Below are positions 12,117 to 23,730 of a stretch of DNA of 64,000 nucleotides, piece by piece. The first letter of the stretch is position 1. The number at the start of each line of letters is the position of its first letter. This stretch comes from Pictodentalium vernedei (Eukaryota > Mollusca > Scaphopoda > Dentaliida > Dentaliidae): the NCBI GenBank assembly GCA_031216915.1, contig CM062292.1, positions 74,692,956 through 74,756,955 on the forward strand, given 5' to 3'. The translations under genes and the position numbers were made by a program. Under the pieces are notes generated by a model. The model was not told where the DNA came from and ran no database searches. It worked only from the letters and a program-made list of their open reading frames with translations.

Positions 12117-12995
12117 AGATGTAGATTATTTCTGGTGGTCTGATTTTGTTTTCAAATTTTGTTTTGTTGGCACTCTCCAATAATTTGTAATAAAACAAAT
12201 TTATATAAACAAAATATTATTTGCATTTGTCTGAATATGAAACATGTGCGAGGAAAATGCTGGATTTTGCTCTGGTACCCTACTTTTTTTTTGAAAGCCC
12301 AGATACCCAGATAGTGGCTTCTAGCACTCAACCACTAAACCCTTTCATATTTTTTTTTGTGTAAAAAAAAATTTGGTTTTTGGTAAGGACTGAAAACAAT
12401 AAAAGACCACTTGGCCACACGTTGCCCGAAAAAAAAATTGAGTTGAAAAAGGGACATAACTCAAAAAATGTCGGATCACATCCCGATTTGAACTTGACCT
12501 GCATTTTATGTTGATACATGTACACCTACAAATTTTATCTGATTCGGTCAGTTACAGCTTATATTATTGGTTGGAAACTGAAAAAATAGAGTTTTCAAAG
12601 TTGAAAAAGGGGTATAACTCTGGCAAGAATTGTTGGATCGCACCCCAGTTCAAACTTGGGGTATAACTCTGGCAAGAATTGTTGGATCGCACCCCAGTTC
12701 AAACTTGACCTGTATTTTATGTTGATAACACCTATATACCAAATTTGATTTGATTTGGTCAACTACAACTAAAGTTATCATTGGGAAACCAAAGTGGGAC
12801 GGATGGACATCTGGACGGCTATTTTAATAGTGCCCTAAAAATTGTTTTTCTGGGAATAAAAAAAATATCTGTGTATGGGGTTACCCTACTGACCCTAAAA
12901 AATCCTGCTTCTCCAAAAGAGAAATTTACTCCAGAAGAATCATATATCAGAAAGTACCACATCTACTCAATATTTTCCCATATTTCTATCATAAG
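12117..12995. repeat. Intergenic repeat-derived DNA with a 49-bp tandem duplication
   Basis: The unit starting GGGGTATAACTCTGGCAAG occurs twice back to back (12609-12657 and 12658-12706). A diverged relative, GGGACATAACTC, lies near 12450. Region 12240-12800 resembles the periodic repeats at 46 kb in style (ataactc, ttgatttgg-type phrases). No gene seen. Confidence 0.65.
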
Positions 12996-13155
12996 TTAAC
13001 TCTTTTGCCCAACACAGATGATATCAAAATTTATTATTTGAAACACTGTTTTTTCAAATTTTTCAAAAAAATTCAATAAAACCATATCCTGTGACCCCTC
13101 ACTGGAATAAGCTTGTTCCAATGAGGGGGCACCTGATATGGTTTTGTTGTTTTGG
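12996..13155. mobile_element. piggyBac-type MITE, family M, right-truncated
   Basis: The left end is TTAACTCTTTTGCCCAACAC. The core palindrome (AACCATATCCTGTGACCCC ... CACCTGATATGG) lies at 13081-13142. The right terminal repeat is absent. Confidence 0.7.
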
Positions 13156-13374
13156 GGTTTTGTGTTCACGCAGCCATCATGGTTGACCAGTCGTGACCAA
13201 AAGAGAGGAAGTTCTCATCTAGACATGACCTCGAACCTGCATATGAAATTTTATGATGATCGGACAAGAACTACACAGTGTAGAATGTGCTAAAAGAAAA
13301 TGTGAACAGACTAACAGACTTCCGCACACATGATGGCGAGTTAAGCTAAAAATGTCATTGATTTAAATCAAGAT

Positions 13375-13622
13375 TTAACCCTTTACTCTACGAATTGCCC
13401 GCATCCGACACGTAATATGCAAATACAGCTGCTGAAAAAAATTATTTTTCGAAAAATTTCAACAAAACCATATCATGTGACCCCTCTTTGGAACAAGCTT
13501 GTCGAGCTCATTCCATAGAGGCGTCACATGATATGGTTTCGTTGAAATTTTTTTTAAAAATTTAAAAAAATGATTTTTGAAATAATGAATTTTGAAATTG
13601 TCTGCGTTGGGTAAAGGGTTAA
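13375..13622. mobile_element. piggyBac-type MITE, family M, full length
   Basis: TTAA target duplications lie at 13375-13378 and 13619-13622. The ends are CCCTTTAC and GTAAAGGG. The core palindrome (CCATATCATGTGACCCCTC and complement) lies at 13466-13536, with HindIII/SacI-like sites at the tip. Non-coding. Confidence 0.87.
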
Positions 13623-14721
13623 ATTGATTGATTTAAAGCAGCCAACCCTGAGTGATGGCTGAATAACTGGGATGGTCAGGCCCAGAGTAAATTGAGTAAT
13701 GTTTTTTTTTTATTCAAGACAGTTTCTGAAATATGTAAATACCAGTACGATTTTCAGGCATTCCTATTATCTGTAGAGGCATGTTGTCAGGATCTTTTAC
13801 TTTAGGTGATTTGGATAGTTTTAAGGTGCTATATAAGTAAGGGAAATTTGTTCACTTTTGTAATTTCCACATTTGATATTCTATAAATTCAAATTAAATA
13901 TACACAAATTATACATCAAAATAAAGGTTGGGATGTGTAGAACACGAAACATATATGAAATCAACTCACGCATACACTTTTCTCACGCATACACTTTTCT
14001 CACTTTCAGATGCACCAAAAATACAACATGGACAGTCAGATGAGAGAGAAAAGCAGACCAAACCTCGACTATACAACAGCCAGATGTCCAAAAAGAGGCC
14101 GATCTACGAAACAGCAACACTGACAGCAGACAGTAATCACAATCAGAAGAGCTTGAGGCACACTATACTTGCCAAGGACAGCTCCAACACAAAATGACAA
14201 GCAAGCAGCAGACTATACTTGCCTGAAGACACGACAAGACTTCGAAGACACTCACCTAACACACTTCTCTTTCCATTTATTGGTTTTTTTTTCTCTCTTT
14301 CCCCCAATAACCTTTACAGAATCATTATACACGCTATAGATATTTAATAACCGCTATGGATTCTGATCATCCTTCACTCCATCCCCAGAGGTGGTCGACC
14401 ACCTACGGGGAGGCGAAAGTTGGTCCTGCATCTGTTCTCGACTTCTTGCCCTTTTTGTAAATGCCTTCTTGCGCGCATTCAGGTCTCGGCCAAATAGGTT
14501 ACCAGGCAGGCCTGCCCCCACACCAGGGAAGCTCGGGTCTTCCATTTGTTGGCCCTCAAAATGGGCCATTGGCTGTGAAAGTTGCTTGACTGTTGCCCAC
14601 CCACCGGATGCCGAGACAGTTCTTCCTCTTCAAGACAAGCCAGAAGCAGATTATACTCATCAACACTAACAACACAAGTGACAGATTATACTTGCCTGAA
14701 TACACCACCCAAACACTAGTT
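13623..14721 (+). other. Intergenic; possible terminal exon-like ORF at 14010-14197
   Basis: The tract TTTTCTCACTTTCAG at 13993-14007 looks like a splice acceptor. It is followed by an open frame to a stop at 14195-14197 (begins DAPKIQHGQSDEREKQTK). I recognise no family, codon conservation cannot be judged, and a repeat origin is possible: the phrase ACTTGCCTGAA recurs at 14218 and 14688, and CACGCATACACTTTTCTCA is doubled at 13966-14002. Treated as unproven. Confidence 0.25.
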
Positions 14722-15037
14722 ACAGTTAAAAGTAGAAGACCTGTCATGAAATGCTCACAAATAGCACGTCGATCTGCGCGTTAATCTACGCGTTATGACC
14801 ATAGTAAGGCTATCAAATTCTGTACATATGGCCTGTGCACAAGCAATGTTTCAGCCAATGGACCTCCGGGTAACCCGGAGGTCCATTGGCAGAAACATTG
14901 CCTGTGTTTGCTATGAGTAACCAGGAGAACCTGCCGTGCTTTGGATGCCATTCGATATGGCAATTGCACATAATTCTAACAGACAATTAAGCCCAGATAA
15001 GCGCACAATTCATGACAGGACTTCTAGTTTTAACTGT
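14722..15037 (-). mobile_element. Tc1/mariner-type MITE, family T, copy 2
   Basis: 316 bp. The ends match family T, with TA flanks (TACAGTT ... AACTGTA). The central palindrome GCCAATGGACCTCCGGG and complement lies at 14853-14891. Orientation is opposite to copy 1. Confidence 0.92.
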
Positions 15038-15806
15038 ATGCAGTACCATGCTGTGCTTTTCAATAGATACTTGCAAAATAATAATAATAAAGTTATAACT
15101 CTAGGTCACTGCATATTCACTGATGAACTTCAAAATTTGAAACATGCAGCTAAAAACGACATTCCAAAAACAATGTGTTTTTTCATTCCAAAAGTCGCCA
15201 GAAGTCTCCATTTAATAACTGATTTCAAAATATTCTGGGGGGGGGGGATCACCCCCCTCCACCACCCCCACCCCCCAGTCCCCATCCTGTATCCTGTATC
15301 ATCGATCATGCCTCGTGGCAGATGCTTTTGGCATCTGCATCAGTATTCCAACACTTTTGAAAGGAGGTCCATCACAGAATTAACCCTGAGTCCAAATTTC
15401 CCTTTTCCTGGCCCTGGTATTGAAAAGTGTTTTCTATTCATAAGCATGTGCAAAGTTATGGGAGGCACGCATAAACAGCGGCCTGACAGAAGTGGGGTTA
15501 TTCGTAATTAATGTTTTGTAAAACAATAAATTAATTAAAGTTATTTCAAATTCAATGGCCCCATTCAAGAAACAACAAAAGGGATGTTTTGACCAACTGT
15601 TTGGGGATGTTTTGACCAATTTTTGGAGACGTTTTGACCCAACTCTTTGGGGGTGTTTTGACCAGAAAATTAGGGGATGTATTGGTTTGGGGACATTTTG
15701 ACTAGGATGCATTTCAAAGTAAACAAATTTCCCTTACTTGTAAATATCACCTTAACCCCCCATGAAAATTGATGTCAGGTTGGTGAAATCCACACACCCT
15801 ACATGT
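15038..15806. other. Intergenic with a degenerate short tandem repeat
   Basis: A G-run lies at 15237-15248 and a C-rich tract follows. From about 15581 to 15705 the phrase GGGGATGTTTTGACCAA recurs four to six times at 20-40 bp spacing. No gene seen. Confidence 0.6.
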
Positions 15807-16121
15807 ACAGTTAAAACTAGAAGTCCTGTCATGAATAGTGCGCTTATCTAGGCTTAATTGCGCATTGGAATTACGTGCATTGCCATATCGAATGAGATCC
15901 AAAGCACGGCAGGTTCTCCTGGTTACTCATAGCAAACACATGCAATGTTTCTGCCAATGGACCTCTGAGTTTCCCGGAGGTCCATTGGCTGAAACATTGC
16001 ATGTGCACAGGCCATTTGTACAGAATTTGATATCTTTACTTGGGCCATAACGCGTACATTAACGCGCATATCAGCGTGCTATTTGTCCGCATTTCATGAC
16101 AGGACTTCTAGCTTTAACTGT
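15807..16121 (+). mobile_element. Tc1/mariner-type MITE, family T, copy 3
   Basis: 315 bp with TA flanks. The central palindrome around 15953-15990 is almost intact. Confidence 0.92.
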
Positions 16122-17272
16122 ATCTTGAATTGAAGTTGGTGTACCTGTAATTTTTGAGTTCAGTTGGCAATTTTGGAGTCGGAGTCCACGTTTTAGTGAC
16201 CACCCATTTCTCACTTCCCAGTCTACTCTTTGATGATGTCACGGCAACCCGGCTCAACGGAGAATTTTCGGGGTCGTAGTTAAAGATAAATTAAATGGTG
16301 TTTGAACGAGGAACGGGCATATTTTCATGTTGGAATGTTGGAAGAAATCGACTGTGAACCCTCTAGTGCAGATAACTTGAGTTTTTGGAGAGTCATTTAA
16401 ACAGAAAACACACGGGGAAAAATTGAGGTGGACGGAGGACGATGATTTCAAAATTTCTTTGAACGTTACGTCATCAATGCTGAAAGTTTCCAACTGAAAA
16501 TCGATGATGGATAACGAGTCTCAAAATTCTGCGTTTTGTCTGGAGCGTCATTGGTGTGGAAAATACCGGATTTGAAGATCGTCAGACGATATATTTACTA
16601 TTGTGCTTGACATTCCAAACCCAAAGTTGACTACGCTGTTCAGTAAATTTAAAAGACCTGGAGTGGAACTGAAGAGTCAAGAGTGTACTGACGGCGATTC
16701 AAGTGCAGCCAACGCGACTATAACACTTGCTATATGATTACAAACACTTATAAAATGTGTACCAACTGAGATAAAGGCAGTATCGAAGCATCAGTCTATT
16801 ATCTGCCACATGAAGACTGTTTAAAATGTGTGCCGACCGAAATATATCTGTTACGCAGTCTGTTTAATATGTCTACCGACTAAATTTTTTCGGAGCATCA
16901 GTCTAATGTCTTCCATAGCAACTGTGCGACTGGACAAGTTGGCAGAACCTTTTCTCATATCTTAAGGAGTCGGCACTAGACTTGTCGCGCTTCAAGAACA
17001 CCGACATAAGAGCGAATGAATGGAAGCGAAAACCCCTTCGTGATAAATATTAGGACTGGAAGCGCAATGAATCGTGCATCGCCCGGAACAAAACGGGTAT
17101 AAGTTTCGAACTGCAGCACCGGTCTACACGTTGAGTTGATGTTTTTGCCTATCATAGTAGCCACACTGTTGGACAAGTAAACGACAACCGACAAGCTATC
17201 TTGCCATCCACATCTCCGAATTGGCCTTTTATTTAATTTTTACAATATCTTTGAGATATTGGTGCTCCTGAT
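16122..17272. other. Intergenic, no gene recognised
   Basis: Less AT-rich than its surroundings, with several short ORFs of no recognisable family. Phrases such as AAAATGTGTGCCGACCGA and GCATCAGTCTA recur two to three times between 16735 and 16910, suggesting a diverged repeat. It could be an old element leader or a promoter region; neither can be shown. Confidence 0.35.
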
Positions 17273-17588
17273 ACAGTTAAAACTAGAAGTCCTGTCATGA
17301 AATGCGCACAAATAGCACGTTGATATGCGCGTTAATAGGCGCGTTATGGCCCAAGTAAAGATATCAAATTCTGTACATATGGCCTGTGCACAAGCAATGT
17401 TTCAGCCAATGGACCTCCGGGTAACTCGGAGGTCCATTGGCAGAAACATTGCATGTGTTTTCTATGAGTAACCAGGAGAACCTGCCGTGGTTTGGATGCC
17501 ATTCGATATGGTAATTGCGCGCAATTCCAACGTGCTATTAAGCCTACATAAGCGCACTATTCGTGACAGGACTTCTAGTTTTAACTGT
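17273..17588 (-). mobile_element. Tc1/mariner-type MITE, family T, copy 4
   Basis: 316 bp, TA on both sides. The central palindrome (CCAATGGACCTCCGGGTAAC ...) lies at 17405-17443. It sits about 70 bp from the 3' end of the LINE. Confidence 0.92.
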
Positions 17589-17882
17589 AGAGGAGGAATT
17601 TCCAAATACAGATACAGATACAATACTCTAGATGGGGCCAAAGCATCCCCTTACAGATTTTTCCTCAATGTTTAATAGAGTATAAAATGTTTCTTTCTTT
17701 CTTTAAATACTGCTGCACACCCCTTGCGGGTATTATGATCAAGAAAAGGTGCAACATCGGGGAGTTAGTGTGAAAAGAGATGAAAATAAGAGTAGTAAGG
17801 TCTGAAAAAAAGATGATAGACTAGTATTTTATTAACAGTGTTTAAAAAGATAAAATCAGGTTAAAAACAATCGATTCTGGCT

Positions 17883-20285
17883 TCAGGGATAGGTTAAATC
17901 TCTCACTGCCTTACCAAAGGATTCTTTGTCAGGCAGTGTTACAGTGTTTGATGGAAGATCATTCCATAAAACAATGGCATGTGGAAAGAATGAAAATTTG
18001 TAAAAATTTGCTCCTGTGTGGATCTGTCTGAAGTGGAAAGGGTGCATGTGTCTGGTAAGTCTTGAGGGTTGTTGAACGTAGGGTGGGAGTGGTATGTCTA
18101 CTTGTTCGTGAATTATTTTATACAACATAACAAGCCTGGAGCACATACGTCTCTCTTCAAGGCTTCTCCACCCAAGGTCAGACTGAATTTTACTTACACT
18201 TTCATATGGAGAAAAATTATTCATGAACCATCTGACAGCTCGCCTTTGCACCATTTCCAATTTAAGTATGTTTGATTGTGTGTATGGAGACCATATGGCT
18301 GAGGCATACTCGAGCTGGGGCCGAACAAGTGTCTTATATGCTAATTCGCAGACCTTTTTGTTTTTGGAAGGAATGTTTCGTTTAATAAAGCCTAAAGTTT
18401 TGTTAGCGGTGTTACTGATTCTGCTGATATGTTTGTTCCAGGAGAGATCATGCGAGATGTCAACTCCAAGATACTTTGCATCCGGGACAGAATCTAATAT
18501 GTGGTTATGAAGTATGTAGTTATGTTTTAAGATGTTTTTACTTCTCGATATATGTATCACTTAACATTTACTTGGATTAAATTCCATATCCCACTTTGAT
18601 TCCCAAGTCTCGAGTCGGAGCAAGTCGGCTTGTACATGTAAGGCTTGGCAGTCAGTGGGATTTTGTACAGTAAGGTAGACTGCTGTGTCGTCTGCAAATA
18701 GTCTGACCTGTGAGGTCAGCGAGTCAGGAAGATCATTTATGTAGAGCAGAAAGAGCAGAGGACCGAGAACTGACCCCTGTGGGACACCGGACATCACAGG
18801 CACAACAGAGGAGGCCTCACCATCAAGAACAACAGTTTGGGTTCTGCCTATGAGAAAGGATTTTATCCAGTTAATTATACATGGTGATACACCATGTTCC
18901 CGCAGTTTGTAGAGAAGTTTAAGATGGTTTACCTTAACAAAGGCCTAACTAAAATATAGTAGTATCATATCAGTTTGTTTTCCGTACATGAGGCTACGTG
19001 CCATGTCATCAATCAGTTTGATTAGTTGGGTTTCACATGATCGTTTTTTCCGGAACCCATGTTGGAGATTATAAAGAATTTTGTGCTGGTTGAAGTGTGA
19101 AACAAGATTTGATGCAATAATATGTTCTAAGAGTTTGCATAAAATACATGTTAGAGAGATGGGTCTATAGTTAGCTGGATTGCTAGTGTCACCATTCTTG
19201 AATAGGGGAGCAACATTTGCATTCGTCCAATCAGATGGAAGTTTGCCACTCTCTAAACACCGTTTAAAAATAGTTTGCACAATGTTGGTTATTTCATTTG
19301 AAAGTTCTTTCAGGATGATAGGTCTGATGTTATCAGGGCCTGGTGCTTTGTCTGGCTTTAAGTTTGAGAGTAATTTATGGACACCATTTCTACTGACCTC
19401 TATGTCTGGCATCTGTGGGAATTTACTGATGTTAAGTTTATTCCTACATGATTGGTCGAGTCTGAGAGGTGACATTTGTGAAAATACTGATTGAAATTGT
19501 CTGTTTAAAATATTTGCCTTATCTACATTACACGACTTGAGTGTTTGACTAATTGCGTCTTCAAGTGGCGCAATGCCCTGTGAGTCCTGTCTTGAGTTCT
19601 TTATTAGGTTAAATAATTTTTTGGTCTTGAATTTTGAGTGATTGTTGTCCTGTGAAATATCTAAGATATTCTCAATATAATTTGCATATGCCGTTTTAAT
19701 TTTACTTTTAATTAATTTCTTCAGTTCTTTAAAATGGGACTTAATTTTATCTGTTTTGTTTGTTTTTTTCACTTTTTGGAACAGATGGTCTCGCTTCCGA
19801 ATTAACCTTTTTATGTCCTGAGTAACCCATGGTAGTGTTGGTTTGCAGTTCAGTTTTTTTGAGGGTATGAATTTGCTGATGCCTTTATGAATGGTGTTTT
19901 TGAATCTTACCCAAATATCATCGACAGAGGTGGTGTCACAATTTTCTAGAATTTTACTCTCCGATTCCTGAATGAATTTTTTAAAACCTTTCCAATCAGC
20001 TTTCTGATACAGAGAGATGGAACGGGATTTTTGTCTGTTGACCTGTGGTGTGAGATTTGCAGTAGCAATGATGATGTTGTGATCTGATAGGCCTGCATGA
20101 ATGTCAATCTTATTTATTAGTGTTTCATTTGATGTCAGGAACAGGTCCAGTATGTTGTTGTATCTAGTGTTTTCGTTGATCATCTGAGTGAAATTGTGAC
20201 CATGTAACATGTTTATGAAGATGTTATATATTTTATTGAAGTCACAGCCAGTCTTGGGAGATGGTACATGTGTTCTGTGTCCCAT
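17883..20285 (-). pseudogene. LINE reverse transcriptase and C-terminal domain
   Basis: One continuous frame interrupted by two in-frame stops. It starts inside the end of the endonuclease (SDHNIIIATANL near 20070). RT motifs in order: KAPGPDNI, PANYRPISLT, HGFRKKRSCETQL, then motif A, GVPQGSVLGPLLFLLYIND, and FADD (codons at 18687-18698). The distal part holds KYLGVDISHDLSWN and QRRAVRWFMN. Motif A reads LLYFS*AFVKV, so the expected catalytic Asp is Tyr and a stop sits two residues later (near 18950). The second stop, after NPSKC (18561-18563), is again a single-base change. It would copy LINE RNA at a nicked target. Confidence 0.88.
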
Positions 20286-20812
20286 GATATTTTAGGATAG
20301 TTAAAATCTCCAAGGATCCATTTTGTACCCTGTTTTGCTTGAACGAGTTTCATTGATTTTTCACATTGCAATATGCTGTCCTCATCACTTTCCTTGGGCC
20401 TGTAGTATGCAGCTAAATATAAGGGCTTACACTTGGCAATTTCAATTTTTACCCATAATAATTCACAGTCTGTGTTCAGTTGTTTCTGTTCTGTGGCAAT
20501 GAGACAGTTTTTAACAAGGATGAATACACCGCCCCCTTTAGCATTTGCTCTATCTTTGCGGAAACATGTGTAACCAAGGGAACTGGGGAATATTTCGCTA
20601 GTGAGATATTCTTTGGTTAACCATGACTCTGTACCTATAACTATTTCTGGGTTGTGCTCTTCCAGCTTTAAATGAAATTCGTGTTTTTTATTTAAAATGG
20701 ATTGGAAGTTTGTGTACATTAATTTAAATTTTAGGTCTGAAAACTTTATTTGTCCTTTGAGTTGGTATTGATGCAGTGGGTGTGCCTTTTTGTGGTGCGT
20801 GAGGTATGTCAC
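20213..20812 (-). pseudogene. LINE APE-type endonuclease domain
   Basis: Belongs to the exonuclease-endonuclease-phosphatase fold. Visible motifs are MYTNFQSILNKKHEF, the metal-binding Glu in IGTESWLT, GGGVFILVK, YRPKESD and GDFNYPKISWD. The frame shifts near 20240, so the last motif (SDHN) falls in the RT frame. In an active LINE it nicks the target DNA. A second frameshift near 20735 separates it from the PHD part. Confidence 0.85.
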
Positions 20813-21067
20813 CAGGTTCTGATAATAGTGAAAAGCTATTTTCAGAGGAACCAGATAGGGTCATTTGGATGGGTGACTGCGAGTAGTTAGATTGATCACA
20901 CGATGAAGAGACCCATGAAAAGGACACATTTCCATTTACCAGTACCTTGTAAGTTTCTTCTTGATGTCTTCTTGGCAGTTTATATGAAACCACTGATAGC
21001 AACTGTCACACTCAATAGCTGGGTCAGAGTCGACAACTTCGAGATTACAACTGCCACAGGGGTATTT
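20724..21067 (-). pseudogene. LINE PHD-finger N-terminal segment
   Basis: Directly after the 2A motif the frame reads KYPCGSCNLEVVDSDP and then CDSCYQWFHINC, a C-x2-C ... C-x2-C-x4-H-x2-C pattern of the PHD type. The frame then stops. The expected last Cys pair lies in the next frame as WVSSSCDQSNYS, with one Cys changed to Ser. PHD fingers in this position are known in CR1-like LINEs; their role may be binding histone tails. Confidence 0.75.
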
Positions 21068-21091
21068 GGGACCTGGATTTGTCTCAACGTC
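21068..21091 (-). other. 2A-like ribosome-skipping motif DVETNPGP
   Basis: The eight codons read D-V-E-T-N-P-G-P and match the D-[VI]-E-x-N-P-G-P consensus exactly. They are preceded by a hydrophobic run (LTYLCLLLVWVSS), as in the 2A/signal hybrids known from LINEs of sea urchins and molluscs. It would make the ribosome skip the Gly-Pro bond and release the leader from the downstream protein. No other 2A was seen. Confidence 0.85.
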
Positions 21092-21190
21092 AGATGATAC
21101 CCACACTAATAGTAGGCATAAATATGTTAAAGGTAACCTATGGACCCTTTTAGAGGGGTACCTACAGTAGTACCTTTTATCTTAGGGCTT

Positions 21191-22465
21191 GTGTTCAAGT
21201 GTGAAAGAAGTGAGCTACAAGCTGACATTTTTGGCAATGCTGCACATTTTCGGCAAGCACCAAGTCCTGTCCCATTTGTGTTTGTCGTATCTAAATGCCT
21301 GGGTATATGGATACATCTTAGAAAGCACACAAGGAGCAAAATTTCAAAAAAGATACCTGTAAACATTTTCGCTCCGCACAATTTTGCAAGCCGGAAGTTT
21401 GCCAAATGTTTGTTTAAGGTCAAGGTTAAACCGGCATCGTTTCTCGCTTGAAAAGTACAGCGTAGAAATAGAGCACGGATGAGGTTTTTTTTAAATTAAA
21501 GTATGAATTAAATATTGTTAATAAAGTAATAACTAAACATGAGAAAGAGTGATCAACCACTCCTGAAACCAGGAAATACTGTTTTTGAGAAAAAGTCTGG
21601 AGCTGCAGAAAAGTTGTTGTTAGTAACCCGACGCATGTTATACTCATAGTGTCAATTTTAGAAAAGACTGACAATATTTGCACTGGCTGTCCTTTCAAAA
21701 TTGTGAGAGTTGAAAAATAAGGTGAGGGGTACAAGTCAAAGATGCCTTTTCAACTGAGTCAGTGTGAAACTGGACGGTAGTTGGGGAATAGTCAAATTTA
21801 AACACAAAAAACACAGGGGAACATATATTTTTTCCTGTTTATTTTTTTTAATGAGACAATATACTAAGTGGATTCAGGACTGTTTTCCCCCGAATGACCT
21901 TGATGAGCTTAGGAGACAGTAAAATGTTAACACTGTCGACAATGCAAATCTTTTAGTGTATTGTAACCCTGTAGGCTGTACTACTATCTACAAACTTTTG
22001 ACCTACCCTAGGAAATAACGCGAAGTTTGGTTATACAAACATTAAACGTCCTTGCACTTCTAGGCCCGCTCGCAATGCTTGCTTACATATATGTGTGCTC
22101 CAAACGTGCACAGCTGTTGATATTTTGATGTGTATTTTATTCAGAACAACCTCTGAATTATTGGTGTTTTGCTTTCTAAATCATTTCTCGAATGATTTAT
22201 TTCACTTCACTTCCGGGATGAAAAATAAAAATGTGATAAAAATCAAATTCTCGCACATAAATCGGATCAAGGCAGGGGCGCTCGAGGAGCTGTATTTCAC
22301 AATTACGCACATGCCAAAAACGTATTTATTTTTATCTTCGATTTTTAAATGCACCAGAAATGTAATAAATCTGCCAGGTATTGTCAAAAAGTCAATATAA
22401 TCATGTTTTATATGAAAACGCCGGAATAGTCTCCTGTTCAAACTTTATACAACACCTTCATAAGG
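21191..22465. other. Upstream region of MESD
   Basis: No coding signal that I trust. The MESD promoter and 5' UTR should lie in its right part, but I see no convincing TATA box or initiator. A TTTATACA at 22444 is only about 20 bp before the ATG, too close to serve as the TATA box for this start. Confidence 0.4.
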
Positions 22466-22648
22466 ATGGCGTGTACTTTGAAAACGAATGTTAGCAGGTA
22501 TTTTCTGCTGTACATTTTGATACTTTGCTGTTTATTTTCCCTTGTTGTACTGAAGGATAAGAGTGAAAGCGATGGAGAAAAATGGAAGAAAAAGGACATC
22601 AGAGATTACACAGATGCAGACTTGGAAAGACTTTATGAGCAATGGGAG
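22466..22648 (+). CDS. mesd: MESD (mesoderm development LRP chaperone), exon 1
   Basis: MESD is an ER chaperone that folds LRP5/6 and other LDL-receptor-family beta-propellers, needed for Wnt signalling; the fly homologue is boca. The exon encodes 61 residues. A basic-hydrophobic signal peptide (about 1-30, YFLLYILILCCLFSLVV) is followed by a charged linker and the conserved KKKDIRDYTDADLERLYEQWE segment, close to the vertebrate KKKDIRDYNDADMARLLEQWE. The exon ends in phase 0 at GAG with donor GTACAA (22649). Reading through the donor gives a spurious longer ORF to 22786. The start is the first Met with a signal peptide. Repeat-rich intron 1 (12,448 bp) follows. Confidence 0.92.
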
Positions 22649-23500
22649 GTACAAGACGGTCTTACTAAAGTTACAAATGAACTGATATCCACTAGAATCA
22701 TTCAACTGAAACCTGTTTTACTCATTGCATTATTAAGCAGTTTTACTTTGATATTAGAAAAGTGGTGCATTTATGTATATATCTAATATATTTAAAGCCT
22801 TTCGATTATGAGATGCATTATCACTCTTGTGCACCATTGCTCGTGCAATTTCTATTTTTCTGAGAGTCAAGAACAGCGCCTGGCAGCTCAACCAAGCGAG
22901 GGATTAAACTATGCTTTTTGAAAGGATTAAATGTTACAATATGTGGCACAGTACAGCCTATTCTCTCACATCTTAGTTGCTGAAAATTCAGTTTTGATAC
23001 TTTCATTAATTAATTATAAAACATGAAGAATAAATTGCAAGTAACACTCGCTGTTTGTCATTACGTGTATGCTCCCTGTAAAACACTGCCAATCGACTCC
23101 CCACTAACTGCTCTATGAGGTGGGGTATCAAAACCCAACGATGTGACTTCAATAAGACGTACTATCAGTTATAATTAGCACGGAGTGTTTCCCAATGTTC
23201 GCTGTTGTGTTCGCTGTCCCTTTTCCACTGAAGCTGAGAGCATATTTTGTGAGTGGAATCCTCACTCCTTGAGTGTTTTAGCAGAGACCCTGATGTGGCG
23301 AGATGGGACACGTTGTGTCTGAATGTATTTGAGATCAGTTAAAATTATAAATTGGCAGAATTTGGGAGAGTTTTCAGTTTCCTGTCAGAACTCAGCAAAA
23401 TTAGAAGAAACATATACATATATTTTATATTTCATTCAAAAACGATGCGTATAGCTTGAGGTCACGGTGTGTGGGGGGGGGGGGGGCATGTATTACCTTA
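22649..23500 (+). other. MESD intron 1, first unique-looking part
   Basis: No MITE ends or coding signal recognised. A G-run lies at 23472-23487. Several weak inverted repeats are present, none strong. Confidence 0.5.
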
Positions 23501-23509
23501 GCAACATTC

Positions 23510-23730
23510 TTCTTGTTTTAATATCATTTTTTCAAATTTTTCAACAAATTTCAACAAAACCATATGTGACCCCTCATTGGAACGAGCTCGATGAGGTCGT
23601 TCCAACGAGGGGTCACATGATATGGTTTTGTGGACATTTTTTGAAAAATAATATTTTTTCAGCTGCTGAATTTGCATATTACGCGGGCGGATGCGGGCGG
23701 ATGCGGGCGATTCATTGGGAAAAGGATTAA
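23510..23730. mobile_element. piggyBac-type MITE, family M, left-truncated
   Basis: The core palindrome ACCATATGTGACCCCTCATTGG and complement lies at 23560-23626. The right end GGGAAAAGGATTAA closes at TTAA 23727-23730. It contains a doubled GCGGGCGGAT phrase (23682-23706). The left terminal repeat is missing. Confidence 0.75.

Larger units (their letters stand above)
17660..21190 (-). mobile_element. CR1/L2-group LINE with 2A motif and PHD finger (decayed)
   Basis: Order on the - strand: hydrophobic leader with a 2A-like motif (21068-21091), PHD-type zinc finger (about 20940-21060), APE-type endonuclease (20213-20812), RT (18561-20285) and a C-terminal domain (17883-18560). The short 3' UTR ends in a GAAA-type tail near 17690-17710. 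The 5' side has no Met in frame before a stop near 21185, so the start is lost or the copy is 5' truncated. Frameshifts and two in-frame stops make it inactive. Clade placement (CR1-like rather than Jockey) is inferred from the domain set. Confidence 0.85.

Noticed and set aside
13928-14197. Possible novel gene or exon
   Set aside because: A single splice-like acceptor and 60 codons without a known family are not enough; kept only as a low-confidence note.
15838-16050. Recurrent ORF (RMRSKARQVLLVTHSKH type) found at 11860, 15838 and 32025
   Set aside because: It recurs only because family T MITEs recur. Frames break in other copies, and the centre is a palindrome, not a protein.
22649-22786. 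Extension of MESD exon 1 ORF past EQWE
   Set aside because: A consensus donor follows GAG, the extra residues are not MESD-like, and exon 2 continues exactly from EQWE.
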